This document shows positions 33,401-45,350 of a stretch of 64,000 nucleotides of DNA, piece after piece. The position numbers and the translations under genes were made by a program. Positions within the stretch are counted from its first letter, which is position 1, and every line of letters begins with the position of its first letter. The stretch is from Nymphaea colorata (taxonomy: Eukaryota > Streptophyta > Magnoliopsida > Nymphaeales > Nymphaeaceae): positions 6,284,575 to 6,348,574 of the forward strand of contig NC_045144.1 of the NCBI RefSeq assembly GCF_008831285.2, read 5' to 3'. Under the pieces are notes generated by a model. The model saw only the letters and a program-made list of their open reading frames with translations. It did no database searches and was not told the DNA's origin.

Positions 33401-35280
33401 TTTTTTCAAGAAGGGGTTGTTTGTGAATTGTGAGTTTTTGGACAAGACGATAGCCTATTTGTGGTAGTACAAAAGGTGAGGGCCTAGCTGTTATTGGCCT
33501 AAAGGTTGAGTGTTCCTTTGTAAATTTTTCTGTTTTACGTATCTTACCCAATTAATCATTTGCTTATTTGGTTACTTGGCATCAATTACTTCCTAACTAG
33601 TTAATTAATTAGTTTACGGACTCCCTTAGTGGTTAGTTCATTTAGCTATCCCTGTTATTAGTCTTTGTTTCCCTTTTTGCTTTACCTACATTAGTGGCAT
33701 ATTTCTATGCAGACCTTTAGGTATTATGGAAAATATATTTAACCAAATCCAATACTTTTTTAACCAATTAACCTCCTAGAAATCTCACAAAACCGTTACC
33801 AATTAGTTTTCAACTTTTGAAGGACTACATTAGCAGATAGATTAGTAGTTGCCATTCTTTTTTTTCTTTAAATATATTTAGTGATTCCTATACAAGTGGT
33901 GTTCCCTCAAAGATTTGCATGTGCTTTCCCACAGTTTCTGATTAGAAGTCAAACAATTAGTTTCAAATTAAATTGAAAATAGTTAATGATTTTGACTAAA
34001 AAGTATACAACTCCTGACTAATCTTTTTAGAACCTTGCCCAACCTATGGCTGACTTCCTATTTTGACAACTTAGAATGAGATATGAAATAGAGTAGCAAA
34101 TAGTCATGTCACATAGGTACGGGTACGGGTGCCGGTGCGGGTACCGATACTGATCATTTTCAAAAAATTTGGGTGCGGGGGTACGGCCGTACATATATAT
34201 AAACAATAAGAAATACTTAGAAAATATGTATCAAAATAAAAAATATACATCAACATAAACAAATAAATAACATAGAAAATATATATCAACGGTTCTTGCA
34301 GCAGTGTGTTTAAGAAACCTATGAAAAACTTTAAACATATGGACAACCAAACAGTCCCCTAGTCTTCACATCCAAATAATAGAATAAAAAGTAAGGTAGA
34401 AAAAATTGAATCAGAATAAAATTAAGCAGTTTGGATTTATAGGTACCCAAGTGTCAAAGTACCCATTTTGGGTACGGGTACGGCGACACGGGTATGTGGA
34501 CCTTACTGAAGTACCCATGTGACTTAGATGACTATCTAAATGAATACATAGGAGACGACAATGTTAGATTATATGTAAGCAATAAGCACATGCATTACTT
34601 TCTGTATATAAATATGCTCATATGATACATTATTCCATAATGAATTGCTATTCGGGTGATCTATGCAATAGGCTATTTATTTTTCCTTTTTCTATGTACT
34701 TTTTCCCTTTTTCATTCCTTATTTTTCTTTTTCTGATATTTCTTTTTCTTGGACTAGTTTACTAGCCATTGACTAGTTCCAATGGCTAGTTTTCCATTGG
34801 AACTAGTCCAATGGCTAAGGGAGTTCTTCCTGTTATTTCAAGCTTGCAAATATCAATCATTGTCTATGTCACATGGGTACTGCCCCAATGGTGTGATACC
34901 CAAGTCAGTTGGGTACGACACCAGTATAAGTACAGTATGGCACCCAACACAGACCGGACACAGGTGAAAGGGTACCAGGTCCAATCAACATACCCACTGT
35001 CGTAACCGACCATTGTTAAACTCAGTCAAACTTGAACGAGTCTTTTTGTCAAGAACTTAGGGTTTTTGTTTCTGTGTTGCCATGTATATACATGGAAAAA
35101 TTAAGAGCCCTAAAGTGAGGGATCGAGGCGACTTTTGTTGCAGCCACAGATTTCTATGAAGCTTTCCAGCGATTTTTTCTAGTGACCGATGCTAGCTTCA
35201 GTATTTTTCATTTGTTCATTAGCTTCTATGAAATATAAATTTTAAATTATGAATGTCTTTGGTTTGTCTGAATTCTTACG

Positions 35281-35330
<50 letters not shown>

Positions 35331-38300
35331 TGTGTGTGCGCAGAAGTTCCCCCATACCCAAAATTTTTGAAAGTGTTCCATACCCATACCTATGTGACAT
35401 GTATCACTGCACTCCTCTGTCTTAATAGCTTTTGTGTGTAGTTGTAATCTGTTCTAGTCATAGGCACAAATAGTGCGATATATTCAAAAATATCATGATA
35501 TTTACGATAAAATCAAGAAAAAAAACAGAAAATACCACGATATTTTCAAAATATTGCCAAAAATATATATCACGTTTTTTATCGTAACAAAAACGCGATT
35601 TTATCTTGTTTTTTTCATCGCCGTTTAAAGTTTAAACCTGCACTCAAGCAGGAGCATTCTTGGCATTTCTTGAGAAAATTTAAAATTTTAACCTGCACGG
35701 GCTCCATTTGCTTTTCAAAAGGGGTAATTTTTGTAAACAAAAAGTTTTAAAAGGGCAGTTTTGAACTGTTTTCTTCTTTTTAATGGTAAAAATAGAAAGG
35801 GAAAAGAAGATTAGGATTTCCAAGCCCTCTTTTCCCACCTCGATAGGGATTGGGCGTTGCTGCACTTTAGTGAACTTGGGAAGAAACCACCTGTGGTAGG
35901 TTTTATTTTTTCTAGCTTTTTTTTTAATCTTATTTGTAGATTTCCCTTCACTCCCATCTGGTCCTATCTTTTAACTACTTAATAGAGGAGCAGCAAGCTT
36001 TATGCCTAATTCTAAAATAGAGTTCAACTTCTGTTTTTCCTTTTTTTTTCAAGGTGTGGCATGTGATTTTGTTATATTTTTAAAAAAAATTGTCGAAATT
36101 TTCCCAAGATTTTTTGAGAAAAATAGCTTCGCTGAAAAATACCTGAGAAAAACCTTGCCAGTATTTTCCCGAGAAAGATATTTGTGGCTATGGTTCTAGT
36201 TAATGAAATTTCCAGTTTTTATTCAGTCTGTTGTCTAATCTCTGCGTGTTGTGTGTATGTGTGTGTGTGACTCAAATCAGTTTTTGGAAGCTGTGTCATT
36301 TGACTATAAACATTGTTGGCACTCTGATTTACAGAGAGTTGCCATTAACTTTTTTTTTCAAGAATAACAGAAGGATATTGTCAGATATGTGAATCTCAAA
36401 CACTACATGCACAAACGTACAAAGTCAGTTTTACTCACTATGTAAATAAACAAGTATTGGTAAAAAATTAAAAAAACTGAAACCATACATCTCCAAATTA
36501 GGCAGAAGAAAAGACAGCAAAAAAATTAGCAAGACCACATTCATCTGCACAATACCTCAAAAAGTCATTTTCCAACTTCCCAGCCTTGTCAAGAAAGCCT
36601 TCAACAAGTCCTGACAGACAGCGTGCAGTCAACCTTCCAAAACTGCCAGGTTGCACAGATGTCCTAGAAAACGAAAGGAGTCTTCAGAAGATGTCTCATG
36701 GAACCAACTGAACTTTGAAAAACTAGCAAACAAATGGATACAATTAAGATAACTTTATATTTGGAAACTACTTTTTTGACATATTCTTACTTGTTATCCT
36801 TATCATCATTTTGTACAGCAGCTACCAAGGAGGACACAAGACTACATGCATCTCCTAGTGACAGTTTAGCCAGAATGTATGTTGCTGTTTCATACATCGA
36901 ATTGGCATCTGCAGAGAGAAGTGCTGCCGGCAAAGGACAAAAAATTTGCTGCATCAGCTGTGTGGTGAAGATTATCCTTCTTCTAGGACCAGGTGTCAGC
37001 AGCATATCATCAATCATCTCAGCTTCATCATCGATCTGCAGTAAGAGCACAAGCAAAAAACAATAAGTAATTAATATCATCCAGAAATTTATAAACAAAA
37101 ACAAGACAAATAATCCAAGAATTAACTAACCTTTTCTCTTTGTCGATTTGTGGCAGATGCCCACCGGAGCTCCGCAAAACTGAAACAGCAAAAGGAAATA
37201 TAAGCGATCATAAAAACAGATCAGTTCACAAGTAATAATAAAGGTCCCAAGAAAACCATTTTAAAAATCAGAGCCATGGAAATGAAGAGCTCCATCAAAG
37301 TGGAACCACCTTATACTTCGAAGACTTCGGGAAGTATGTGTCACCACTTTATGCCATGGCAGAACCTCCAAAGAAGCAGTCTTACGCTTCTTTTGTTTCA
37401 TGAGGACTTGCACTTGACTATTCGCATCTGGCTGTGACATATGAACTAGAGAAGGATGATCCTTGGCTGCCACCACAGTGGTTGAGCTTGGCATAGTTGT
37501 GACAGATCCAAGCTGACTCACATCGCTGAAACTTCTTTGCTCCACAATTGCATGTGAGCGTGAATTTTCAGACACCCTTCCAAAGAAAAACTGCTGAGCA
37601 GCTGCTTTTGCAGAATTTTGTGGAACAGCAAATCGATCAGATGTAGTGAGAAACTGTCCATTTTTGTAGGTACCAAACTGCTCAAACCAAGAGTTCGCCA
37701 TTGGTGAATTAGGATGAGAATATCCTGCTCCTCTAAGTGAGGGATGGGGAGGTGTCAAAGTAAAACAGCTTGCAAGATAGTTCTGTGACTTGTTTCTGTC
37801 AGATCCAGCCATATCTTGTGGATGAGTATTTGAGGACAGACTATGAGCAGAGGTATTCGCACTCCAATTTTTATTCTCCTCCACAGAGCAACTTAGACTT
37901 TTGCCATCTGGTACAGGATATGGTGCATCTTGCAAGATTCTTGAGGAATTTGCTGTTAAGTTGATGTTTGAAGCACTATAGCCATACACATTCCTTTGTC
38001 CTATTTTACTAGCTACTTGCGAAACATCAGCATCATTCTCTCCTCTAAGCCTTTTAATTGCATTATTTGGGTCACTTTCTGAATTCTTCATGGCCTGCAT
38101 CTGGTGGAGCAGTGAATAACTTGGTTGTGAACCAGCTCCGTTCTCCATAGTACTTTGGAGAGATGTATCGCTTGTCTTAGAAGGTTGGGAGCTATCATTT
38201 CCTTGATTCTCTCCATTTTTATTCACCTGATGTACATGAGGTCCTGACAACCTTTGATGCCCAAATGACTCAATTGGCAACACTCTGTTTGATGGAATGC

Positions 38301-41300
38301 TCTGTGAGGGACTCTCCCTACCCCGATGATCTTCTCTAGGAGGAAGATGCGTCATACTCTTAGAACCTGGACAAAGTTCCGAAACACTGGTTCCACCTCT
38401 ATCTCTCAGGTTCTGATCATTCACTGCCTGAACAACCCATGTTGTTGTTGGACTTATAGGCTGAAGAGGACCTCTTGACATCATATGTGGAACTCCTGGC
38501 ATGCTTCTTTGGGCTGACATATTTGACCAGGCATTATGCAACAATGGAGAGAACCGATTTGGCTGCAGAATGCCTTTTTGACTGGAAAATTGACTAAATG
38601 AAGCTGATCCCAATGTATGATATCGACTTGAATTTTCTGTGTGGAAAGAGTTTGCACTCGTTGAAGGTAAGGTTTGAGAATTTGTTACACTGTTATCCCT
38701 AGCAAAGAATGGTAGACCAGATGTAAAATCAGTTTCCCCTCGTGGATTTCTATCAAAAGGAGCGGGCTTGCCAGCAGTCTCTGCCTGTAATGCTGGCACT
38801 AGTTGTTCAACTAAACGTCCATCCTGAGGGTCCTGATTCTGTCTACAACTAGACTCAGGCTTCACTTGTCTGTTTAAAACCTGACTTGTGTAAGCAAGAT
38901 CAGTAGATTCTTCCCCCATAGCTTGTCCACTGACACAAGGGCTTTGTTGAGACAGTAACTGATTATGGATGTAATGTGATCCTCCTGTCTCTATCAAGGT
39001 TTTACTAGATTGCAACCTTGTATCACTGTTGCCGATTGATGAGAATTCATGCCCTGCGTCTGCCACAGCAGTCTTATTACACGAATTGTCCTGCTGAGAC
39101 TTTTCAGAAGGATGTGGCAAACTCCGCATAGAGGTCTGGCCATGCAGCCATGTCTGCCCCTTGCCTGCTTCCGGCATAATATTCCTAGAATTATCAGAGT
39201 TCACATGTCGAGATGGGAAAACATGATTTGGGACTGCAGATGCAGCAGATGGAGGAGCAAGGTGTAAACCAAAACCTTGTGAAGAGGATGATTGGTTGCT
39301 TCTCATATGACCTGAAGCTGGACCTGATATGACCGCTTCAGACACATCTAATGATGGACTATATGAAGATGAACCAAGGGGCTTTGCAGCATTCGAATGA
39401 TCAACCTTGTTAAGAAGCTCAAGCATATTTTGACTGCAAAAGCACGTATGCTGTTAGCCAAAGTAATAGAAAAGGTCCACCATTCAACACAGAAACAGTT
39501 ATGCCAACAGAAGAAATGACAAACTCTCAATTTGAGACTCTGCATCATCTAGTTAAAGTTTTCCTACTACCTTGTTTCCTTTGGTGGATAAAAGTTCATA
39601 GGTCCATCAACGGAAGAAGCAGGAGAAGCAAGATAACCAACAGCATTGGAAGGTGCATCTTCAGGTCCCTTTGACCAACTCTGTGAATTGCTTCCAAAGA
39701 AACCCTGCAAGAGATTAAGAATGTGAATTACTAGAAGAAATTCCAGAGCCAGTCATTGTTGCATAAGCAAGTAGAGTTGTAGCTGTCATCATACTTTCCC
39801 GGAATTAGCAGTGGCGTTGGCAATAGCAACACCAGCAGATTTGGCATGAGACATATGCCCCAGTTCCAGAATTTTTTGCTCTCCAATTGCAGCATGTTGC
39901 GGTCCTTGAGATTGCATATCATGCTTCGAGGTGCTCGGTTGTGGGGCATCTATGGCCAACTCTCCCATGGGATGATATAAAAACCTGCGAGGGCCCCCTG
40001 TACTAGATTTTCTAACATAAGCAGATGGTTTCTGGCTTCCAGCAGCTAAGCTAGGAGAATCCTTTGCAGAAGACCAAGTATTGTCCACCAGAAAATCTCC
40101 TGCTGCTGCTTGTTGACCATGACAAAAATGATTTGAAGCATGAACTTCAGTAGGAGTCACGTTCAGGTAACATCTCTCCCTACTATTTTCATGTGAATCA
40201 CCTAACTTACTAGTGTGATTAGTGAATGAGCCTTGATTAAGATGGCATTGGTACTTGTCTACATTATTATCAGCCCCCATATTACTACTTGAAGAAGGAT
40301 CAAAGTGACAGCTACCTGGCACTCGCTGTGTCTTCTCCAGAGGAATGTTTACAGAACCAGAAGCACGATTTACACGTACACCATCATGTTGTACTTCAGG
40401 GCTATCTGAAGGAGATTTTGCTCGTTCAAGTCTCCCACTCAAATTTGGAATAGACGACCACCCCTGATTCTCATTTTTTCTCATGCTTTCTCGTTCATCA
40501 GTTTGCCACAGATCACAACCCCTTCCCAATTGCATTGCAACAATAGACTCATTACTGTGTGAAGATTGCAAATTGTTTGCATCATCTTGCAGGTTATCTC
40601 CATCAGAAGGCAAAGATTCATTCATATTCCAACCATTCATTTTGCTGCTGGGCTGCCCATCTGTTCGATAAGTAACCATGCTCGGTTGCTGTTGATGAGT
40701 CCAGGTGGATTGCATGCTGAGTGCATTCAAACTGATGGCCTCAGGGTGTACACTCTCTTGCTGACCATATGTCTGATTTCTCCAAGCACCATCAGAAGAA
40801 TTTCCCAAAGCTAAGGGTGTACGCACAGTCCTATCAACCATTGCCCTTTCTTCAGAATTTTGCTCTAGCCATCTGCCTTCTCTAGGTGATCTCCTAAGTG
40901 ATTCAGATGAATGGTCATTGTTCAGAAATCCATGAGCACCGTGTACATTTGCCTGTCCACTGTGCTCAAAAGCAAGTTTAGGTGTCACCTGTTGAAATCC
41001 TGCACTCTTGCTAGTGGAGGTCATGTTAACATTATCAAATAAATGAACAGGTTTTGACGACAAAGAATTGGCAGCTTGTATGTTAAGGTCATTCCATCCT
41101 GCCCCCTGCCTCCCATTGTCATTTAACTCTGAAGGATTCCCAGTTGAAACTTCAGTCTTTTGAAAGCTTAAGCCACTCCATTCATCCTGCATCCTGGTGT
41201 CACTGCTGGAAGCTTCTGCTACAGCAGACAGCATAAGAGCACTCCAGCTGCCACTCTGTACAGAGGGGAACATATTGAAGAAATCAGAAGATTCAGAACC

Positions 41301-42953
41301 TTCCAAATGATTACCTTGTCCAAAACTTCCTGCACTCATGTTACGAACTCTACTAAAAGAATTTGACAAGGGTTGTTCTCCATCAGCAGGACTCCAGACA
41401 CGGTCATCACCACCATAGAGGATCTTCTCCTCCAAAGGATCTAAGCCAATTGAACCCTGTGGAGGAGCAGCCTGAGGAGCTATCTTTTCCTCCATGTTCC
41501 CCAACCAACCAACATGCTCTTGTCGCTGAAATTCCTGCATTGCACTGTCCCTCATTAATGAGGAACTCTGCTGAAAATTTCCAGAGCACATTCCACTATT
41601 TACACTTTCTAAGGCATTAGAAACCTGGCCAAACACATTCCGTCCATGAAAGCTCTGTTTAGAGACAGAAAGTCCATCATTGGCAGGCACTTGACCAGAA
41701 AATGAAGCAGATTGATCACCATAGAAGGAACCAAAGGCATTAGACTGCATCCCTGTCTTTTGATTCTGGTTCCCAGTTGCCCTAGTAAACATATCAGTAT
41801 TTTCTTGGGCACCCCACTGAAGATTTGGGAAGGAATTGGCAGAGTTGCCAGAAGCTTCCCTTATGCCACCAAGAGAAGCACCATATGTGGATTGACCAAA
41901 CTGTTGAGGCATTAAACCCATTGAATTAATTGCACGTGCTTGTTCCTGCGAAAGCACAAGGCCATTATGAAAACCCTGCAGAGATGAAGCAGTGCGAACC
42001 ATGTTTGTATTCCCCAGCATAAATGCCTGGGAACTACTTGTCTTAGGATCACTTTGAGGCATCCTCTCACCCGACCACATATAGTTGGAAGTGTCATACA
42101 TAGGGGTGCCATTAACCACAGCAGTGGCCTGGTCTCCACCTGCTTGTCTTGCAAATGCAGAAAACTGACCTACTGAATTCTGCTGTCCAGGTTCATGCTC
42201 AAGCTGCTGCAGCTGGCGCTGCCGAATTTCCTGCAGCTGCTTGTAGAAATATTGTTGCTGCAATAGCTTCATATCACCAAACCCTGGAAGTGGCCTCGCT
42301 TGAGACTGCGACATGCCTGGCTGTTGAGTCCTCATAAGTTGACATTGTCTTCCAAGAAAATCAAAATCAGCAGATTCCACACTTTTGGAAGGCCTTGTGC
42401 TGCCAGAAACATTTTCAGATACCTTTTGTGATCCAGATCTGGAGATATTACTCAATGCACAGTCACACACATCAGGTGATAAATCTCAATCTAGCGACCT
42501 TGCTTGACAGGGCCTAGAGACAAGACCTTGACAGACTTGTACAATTCTACTCAGATTTCTAGGATGATCTTTCCACACTGGTTGAGAAAGTTAGAAATAT
42601 TTGGCGTTTTTAAGGCACGCTGTTCACGACCATTTTGAGAGTCCAACATAACAATGACATAAATAAAATCTATCAGAAGAAGAAATGGATGCTGCAAGGT
42701 GAAAACTATAAGATGAATCATATGTCATGAAGCACATCTACATCAACATCATACCTTTCCCAAAATCGGATGGATGACCACTACTGATATGACAATATTG
42801 AGGAAACGAACCTTGCCTCTAACTATTGAACCACGGGTTGCTGTTTAACAGAGAATGACTACTGCCTGTAAATTAGGATTGACACACTCCGCCAGACAAG
42901 CTTTCTTGCTCAAAGAAATTATGGACCTTGTCATTAGTTTCATCAACAGGCAT
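27458..42953 (-). CDS. Dentin-sialophosphoprotein-like plant Q/S-rich protein, eight coding exons
   Basis: Exons on the minus strand: 42755-42953, 39795-42484, 39571-39704, 37310-39433, 37131-37179, 36791-37035, 36556-36663 and 27458-27725. Every junction is GT-AG and in phase, giving 1939 codons including the stop. The first exon, however, has TAA (42873-42875) and TAG (42819-42821). The product matches the plant 'dentin sialophosphoprotein-related' family: KVHNFFEQESL, FGDMKLLQQQ, PMYDTSNYMWSGE, FPSVQSGSWSALM, EEWSGL-like DEWSGLSFQ, FGTYKNGQ, LEVLPWHKVVT, RRRIIFTTQLMQQIF, SLLDIRIECQDLERFSIINR and PQRYVTAVPMPKNLPEG at the C-terminus. It is mostly disordered, rich in Ser, Gln and Asn, with basic KKRK patches, so a nuclear role is plausible; I know of no established biochemical function. 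The last exon is 8.8 kb away from exon 7. If the first exon is not translated, the first in-frame ATG after the stops is at 42335, giving 1822 residues. Confidence 0.85.
30762..32340 (+). mobile_element. LINE insertion, internally deleted, with target-site duplication
   Basis: CACTGGCTCATAGTTT (30746-30761) and CACTGGTGCATAGTTT (32341-32356) flank the insertion and differ at two positions, a typical LINE target duplication. The plus-strand 3' half encodes the end of ORF2: a zf-RVT-like Cys/His region (LTNRCSFCYCVEETNAHVLI) with WKLWCLRNR downstream, then in another frame a segment reminiscent of a plant RNase H domain. The 5' part is GC-rich with a 48-bp repeat. The reverse transcriptase itself is missing. 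It is antisense to the host gene. Confidence 0.72.
30866..30996 (+). repeat. 48/49-bp GC-rich tandem repeat at the LINE 5' end
   Basis: Units beginning CGCCGGGGGG(G)ATGGA start at 30866, 30914 and 30963; the last is partial. They contain 'cgagcgggcaga' and 'gacgc(g/a)(t/c)gggcagct'. GC content is far above the surroundings. Repeated units of this kind are common in LINE and other retrotransposon 5' regions and may act as promoter modules. Confidence 0.85.
32452..33531. mobile_element. Non-autonomous DNA element with ~110-bp inverted ends (MULE-like)
   Basis: The left end (agaaaaaatttacaaagga..., 32452 to about 32565) matches the reverse complement of the right end (about 33418-33531) over roughly 110 bases, with shared words such as 'aatttacaaagga', 'tcaataac/ccaataac' and 'actaccacaaata'. 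Long inverted ends suggest a Mutator-like non-autonomous element. I found no convincing 9-bp duplication. The interior has repeated 'aacgtgttttt' words (32780-32940) and a GC-rich patch (33040-33300) but no coding frame. Confidence 0.6.
34100..34535. mobile_element. MITE-like element with GTCACAT/GGTAC inverted ends, copy 1
   Basis: Ends read atagtcatgtcacataggt (left) and, in reverse complement, atagtcat-ctaa-gtcacatgggt (right). The 436-base interior contains repeated 'ggtacggg' words near both ends and an AT-rich core. No target duplication was found outside the inverted sequence. Confidence 0.55.
34868..35398. mobile_element. MITE-like element with GTCACAT/GGTAC inverted ends, copy 2
   Basis: Begins gtcacatgggtac and ends gtacctatgtgac-like (tacctatgtgac). 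Its right part, read in reverse complement, aligns with the left part of copy 1 (gtcacataggta(c/t)ggg, then ttcaaaaa-ttt-ggg). It contains a TA microsatellite at 35282-35328. Confidence 0.5.
35282..35328. repeat. (TA)n microsatellite
   Basis: About 47 bases of alternating TA followed by a GT run. Simple repeat inside the second GTCACAT-ended element. Confidence 0.95.
35459..36192. mobile_element. hAT-type non-autonomous element with 8-bp target duplication
   Basis: GTTCTAGT occurs at 35451-35458 and again at 36193-36200, directly outside inverted ends CATAGGCACAAATA (left) and TATTTGTGGCTATG (right, one mismatch). An exact 8-bp duplication and short inverted ends fit the hAT superfamily. The 734-base interior has 'cacgatatttt' style repeats and no conserved protein frame. 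Confidence 0.8.
42819..42953 (-). other. First coding exon with two in-frame stops at conserved Gln positions
   Basis: From ATG 42953 the frame reads MPVDETNDKVHNFFEQESLS, the conserved N-terminus of the family (family consensus begins MPGNEVGDRVHNFF). It then meets TAA where the family has the second Gln of a QSQ motif, and TAG where it has the Gln of SQRQ (here S-stop-RQ). The frame resumes after each stop and the exon ends at a good donor (AAAG|GTATGA, 42755) that is in phase with the next exon. Each stop is one C-to-T change from a Gln codon (CAA, CAG). Confidence 0.75.
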
Positions 42954-45350
42954 AGATAGCCCTGCTGAAGAATCAGCTGATCCTCCTGGAAAGAAAAAAC
43001 ACCTGGAAAAGACAAATAGGAAAGAAATCAACAAAAGTGCAAGCTCTTAATCAAGCATGTCAGAGCCTGAAAATAGAGGACAAAGAGAAGGACAAACCTT
43101 CATGGTGCAAAACAGACAGCAGCAAAAACTTCACATCAACATAAAAACGTCTCCAACTTAGGTTGACATCTTGATCAAAAATATTCACCCAGCTGATTCC
43201 TTCAGAAAGAAAGGAAATGGCGGAGAGAAATAAAATTGATTACTCACATACATGAATAACACAAACAACATAGTTTTTTTGTAGTTCTACATATCCAGCA
43301 TACCTAGTTGATGAAATGGAACTATTTGAAAATCTGACCAGTTTTACATAAAGGTTTTTCTTCCCAGAAGGGACAAGGAACAATGACATGCACTTTCAAT
43401 AGAATCTTCAGATAGATTTCACAAATACAAGTTCGAAAATCTTGACGCACATAACCAAGAGACACTGTTGATATGCTCATCATGCAACAAAAGTTGCATA
43501 GTCTTTCCTTTAGTTTTTGTTGATCCTATCTGTGAGCTTCATTCCCTTGACTAACATTACTTTCAGAAAAAGGAAAAGGTCAACCCTTAAACGTTCATTT
43601 TCCATTTGTCACACTATTGTGCTAGAGTCTGTAAGGCTCTAAGCACCATTTGGTTGAAATAACAGGCATATAACTGCTTCAAAGAAACTGGTAACTGCAA
43701 CCAATACCACATGCAAGCAACCAGGACACAATGGACACAAGTGCTAGCATTGCCTAAAGAGATAGAAGCTAAGAGTTTCACATGTTTGGGCTTATGTTTG
43801 AGCTCGATAGCGGTTGATAAATGGAACTTTGGCCGTGGAAGATACGGAAGTAACAGGTTCAAAGGTGATGTTATCCGGGAGTCCTCGAGCAGCATATAAC
43901 CGTGCTAGTGGTAAAAGAAGCAAATAATGGATATCATCTAGCAAACGGAAATTTGGAACTGCAAAAGTCAAACAAGATGTAACTTACATTTCATTGAACA
44001 CGCAGTTCCAATCAAGGTTCAAAGACAACAATACAGTTGCCCAATCCTCAGAAAAATGTACCCTAAACAAATAGAACAAGGATCAACACATATCAGCACC
44101 AGCCATAAAATAGAAACTAGCATAGCAGGTGGAGAAGTAATTTTCGACAATCAGCCATATCGAGCAACTAATAACATATTTATTGTTAAAATCCAGCGTG
44201 ATCATGTTAAATAAGAAAATACCAACAATTACTAATTCTGAGACCACGGTACCGAGTCTACCGACAAAGAAAACCAAAGCCAACCATGCCTAATAAAAAA
44301 AATTCCAGTAGTTACTAAAATTTGAAGAAACTAAGGTCAAACATGGAAACTTAAACAATCATTAGAACAACGGGACGCCTACTGTCGAAATCCTTTTATG
44401 CCATCAACATGAAACAAGCATTTGGTTAGCTGGAAGGCATCCTAATTAGGCTCCAGAAAAGCGACCAAACAACATTCAAAGTCAATATGGCAAAACGAGC
44501 ACACATACTCCAGTTAACTCTCACCCTCCCCAACCACAATCTTTCAGTTTTTTTATGATTTCTCGGACTAGAATTGACAAAACATGGTGACACGAAAAAA
44601 AAAAAGGATGCCCCACGTGTCAAGTTCCTCCTACCTCTTCTCAAATAGAATCCCTACCATTTTCCAGATTGAACTTAAAAAGAAAAAGGAGGACGATTTG
44701 AGTTAGTTCGTAGTAATAAGATCGTCCCATTCATCATTCACCGATGAACTCCGTCCAGGTAAGTGCCGTCCGGTACATGATTCATACCACGATCAACACA
44801 ATAAGCCAAATCCCCAATAAAGGGAAGACGCAAAGACGCGAAACTATGTCCACGAAATGCCCCCAATATCGCTCCAAAATTCCCACGCGAAACTCCACCC
44901 TCCTCCCCAGAAAACCCTAAAATCCACAAAGTCACCCAAGCACCTAATCCTAATCTAGACGGCTCAGCTCAAACAATCACACGCATAACGTCTCTTCCGC
45001 ATCCAAGCGCGAAGTAGAAATCCTGGCCTCATTTCCGAAAAACAAGGAAGGAAAAAACAAAATAAGATGAAAACTCCCCCGCAATGAACGCCTTTACCCA
45101 CCATTCCTCCCTACCCCGGGGCCGATCAACAGGAACCCACCGAGAATTCCAGCAATAGGACACCGTCGGCAACCACCCGGCGACTCGGAACCCGGTCACC
45201 CGATGGAGGGTGAAGATCGCGAGGGTTTCGCACGATCGACGGAAAATGGGGAAGGGCAGAGCAACCCGAGAAAATAAAGAAATGTCGTATTGAAACAAAT
45301 TCGAATTGCCGTGCTTACTGTGAGGGGACGAGGGGGCGACCGGCCGGCCG
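42954..45350 (-). promoter_or_regulatory. Leader and probable promoter region of the Q/S-rich gene
   Basis: Upstream of the ATG exon a pyrimidine-rich tract and CAG (near 42986) mark an acceptor, so the leader is split by an intron. GC content rises around 44900-45350, and a GA microsatellite sits at about 45385-45402. This pattern suits a first exon and promoter near 45.3 kb, but no TATA box or transcription start could be fixed. Confidence 0.35.

Larger units (their letters stand above)
27726..36555. other. 8.8-kb intron of the Q/S-rich gene, filled with transposons
   Basis: Bounded by the donor TTGAG|GTATTG (36556/36555) and the acceptor TTTCAG|GTTGG (27726/27725) on the minus strand. Both flanking exons carry conserved family sequence and join in phase. 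Inside are a LINE (30762-32340), a long-inverted-repeat element (32452-33531), two copies of a GTCACAT-ended repeat (34100-34535, 34868-35398) and a hAT-type element (35459-36192). From 27730 to 30740 I see only AT-rich sequence with short frames. Confidence 0.75.
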
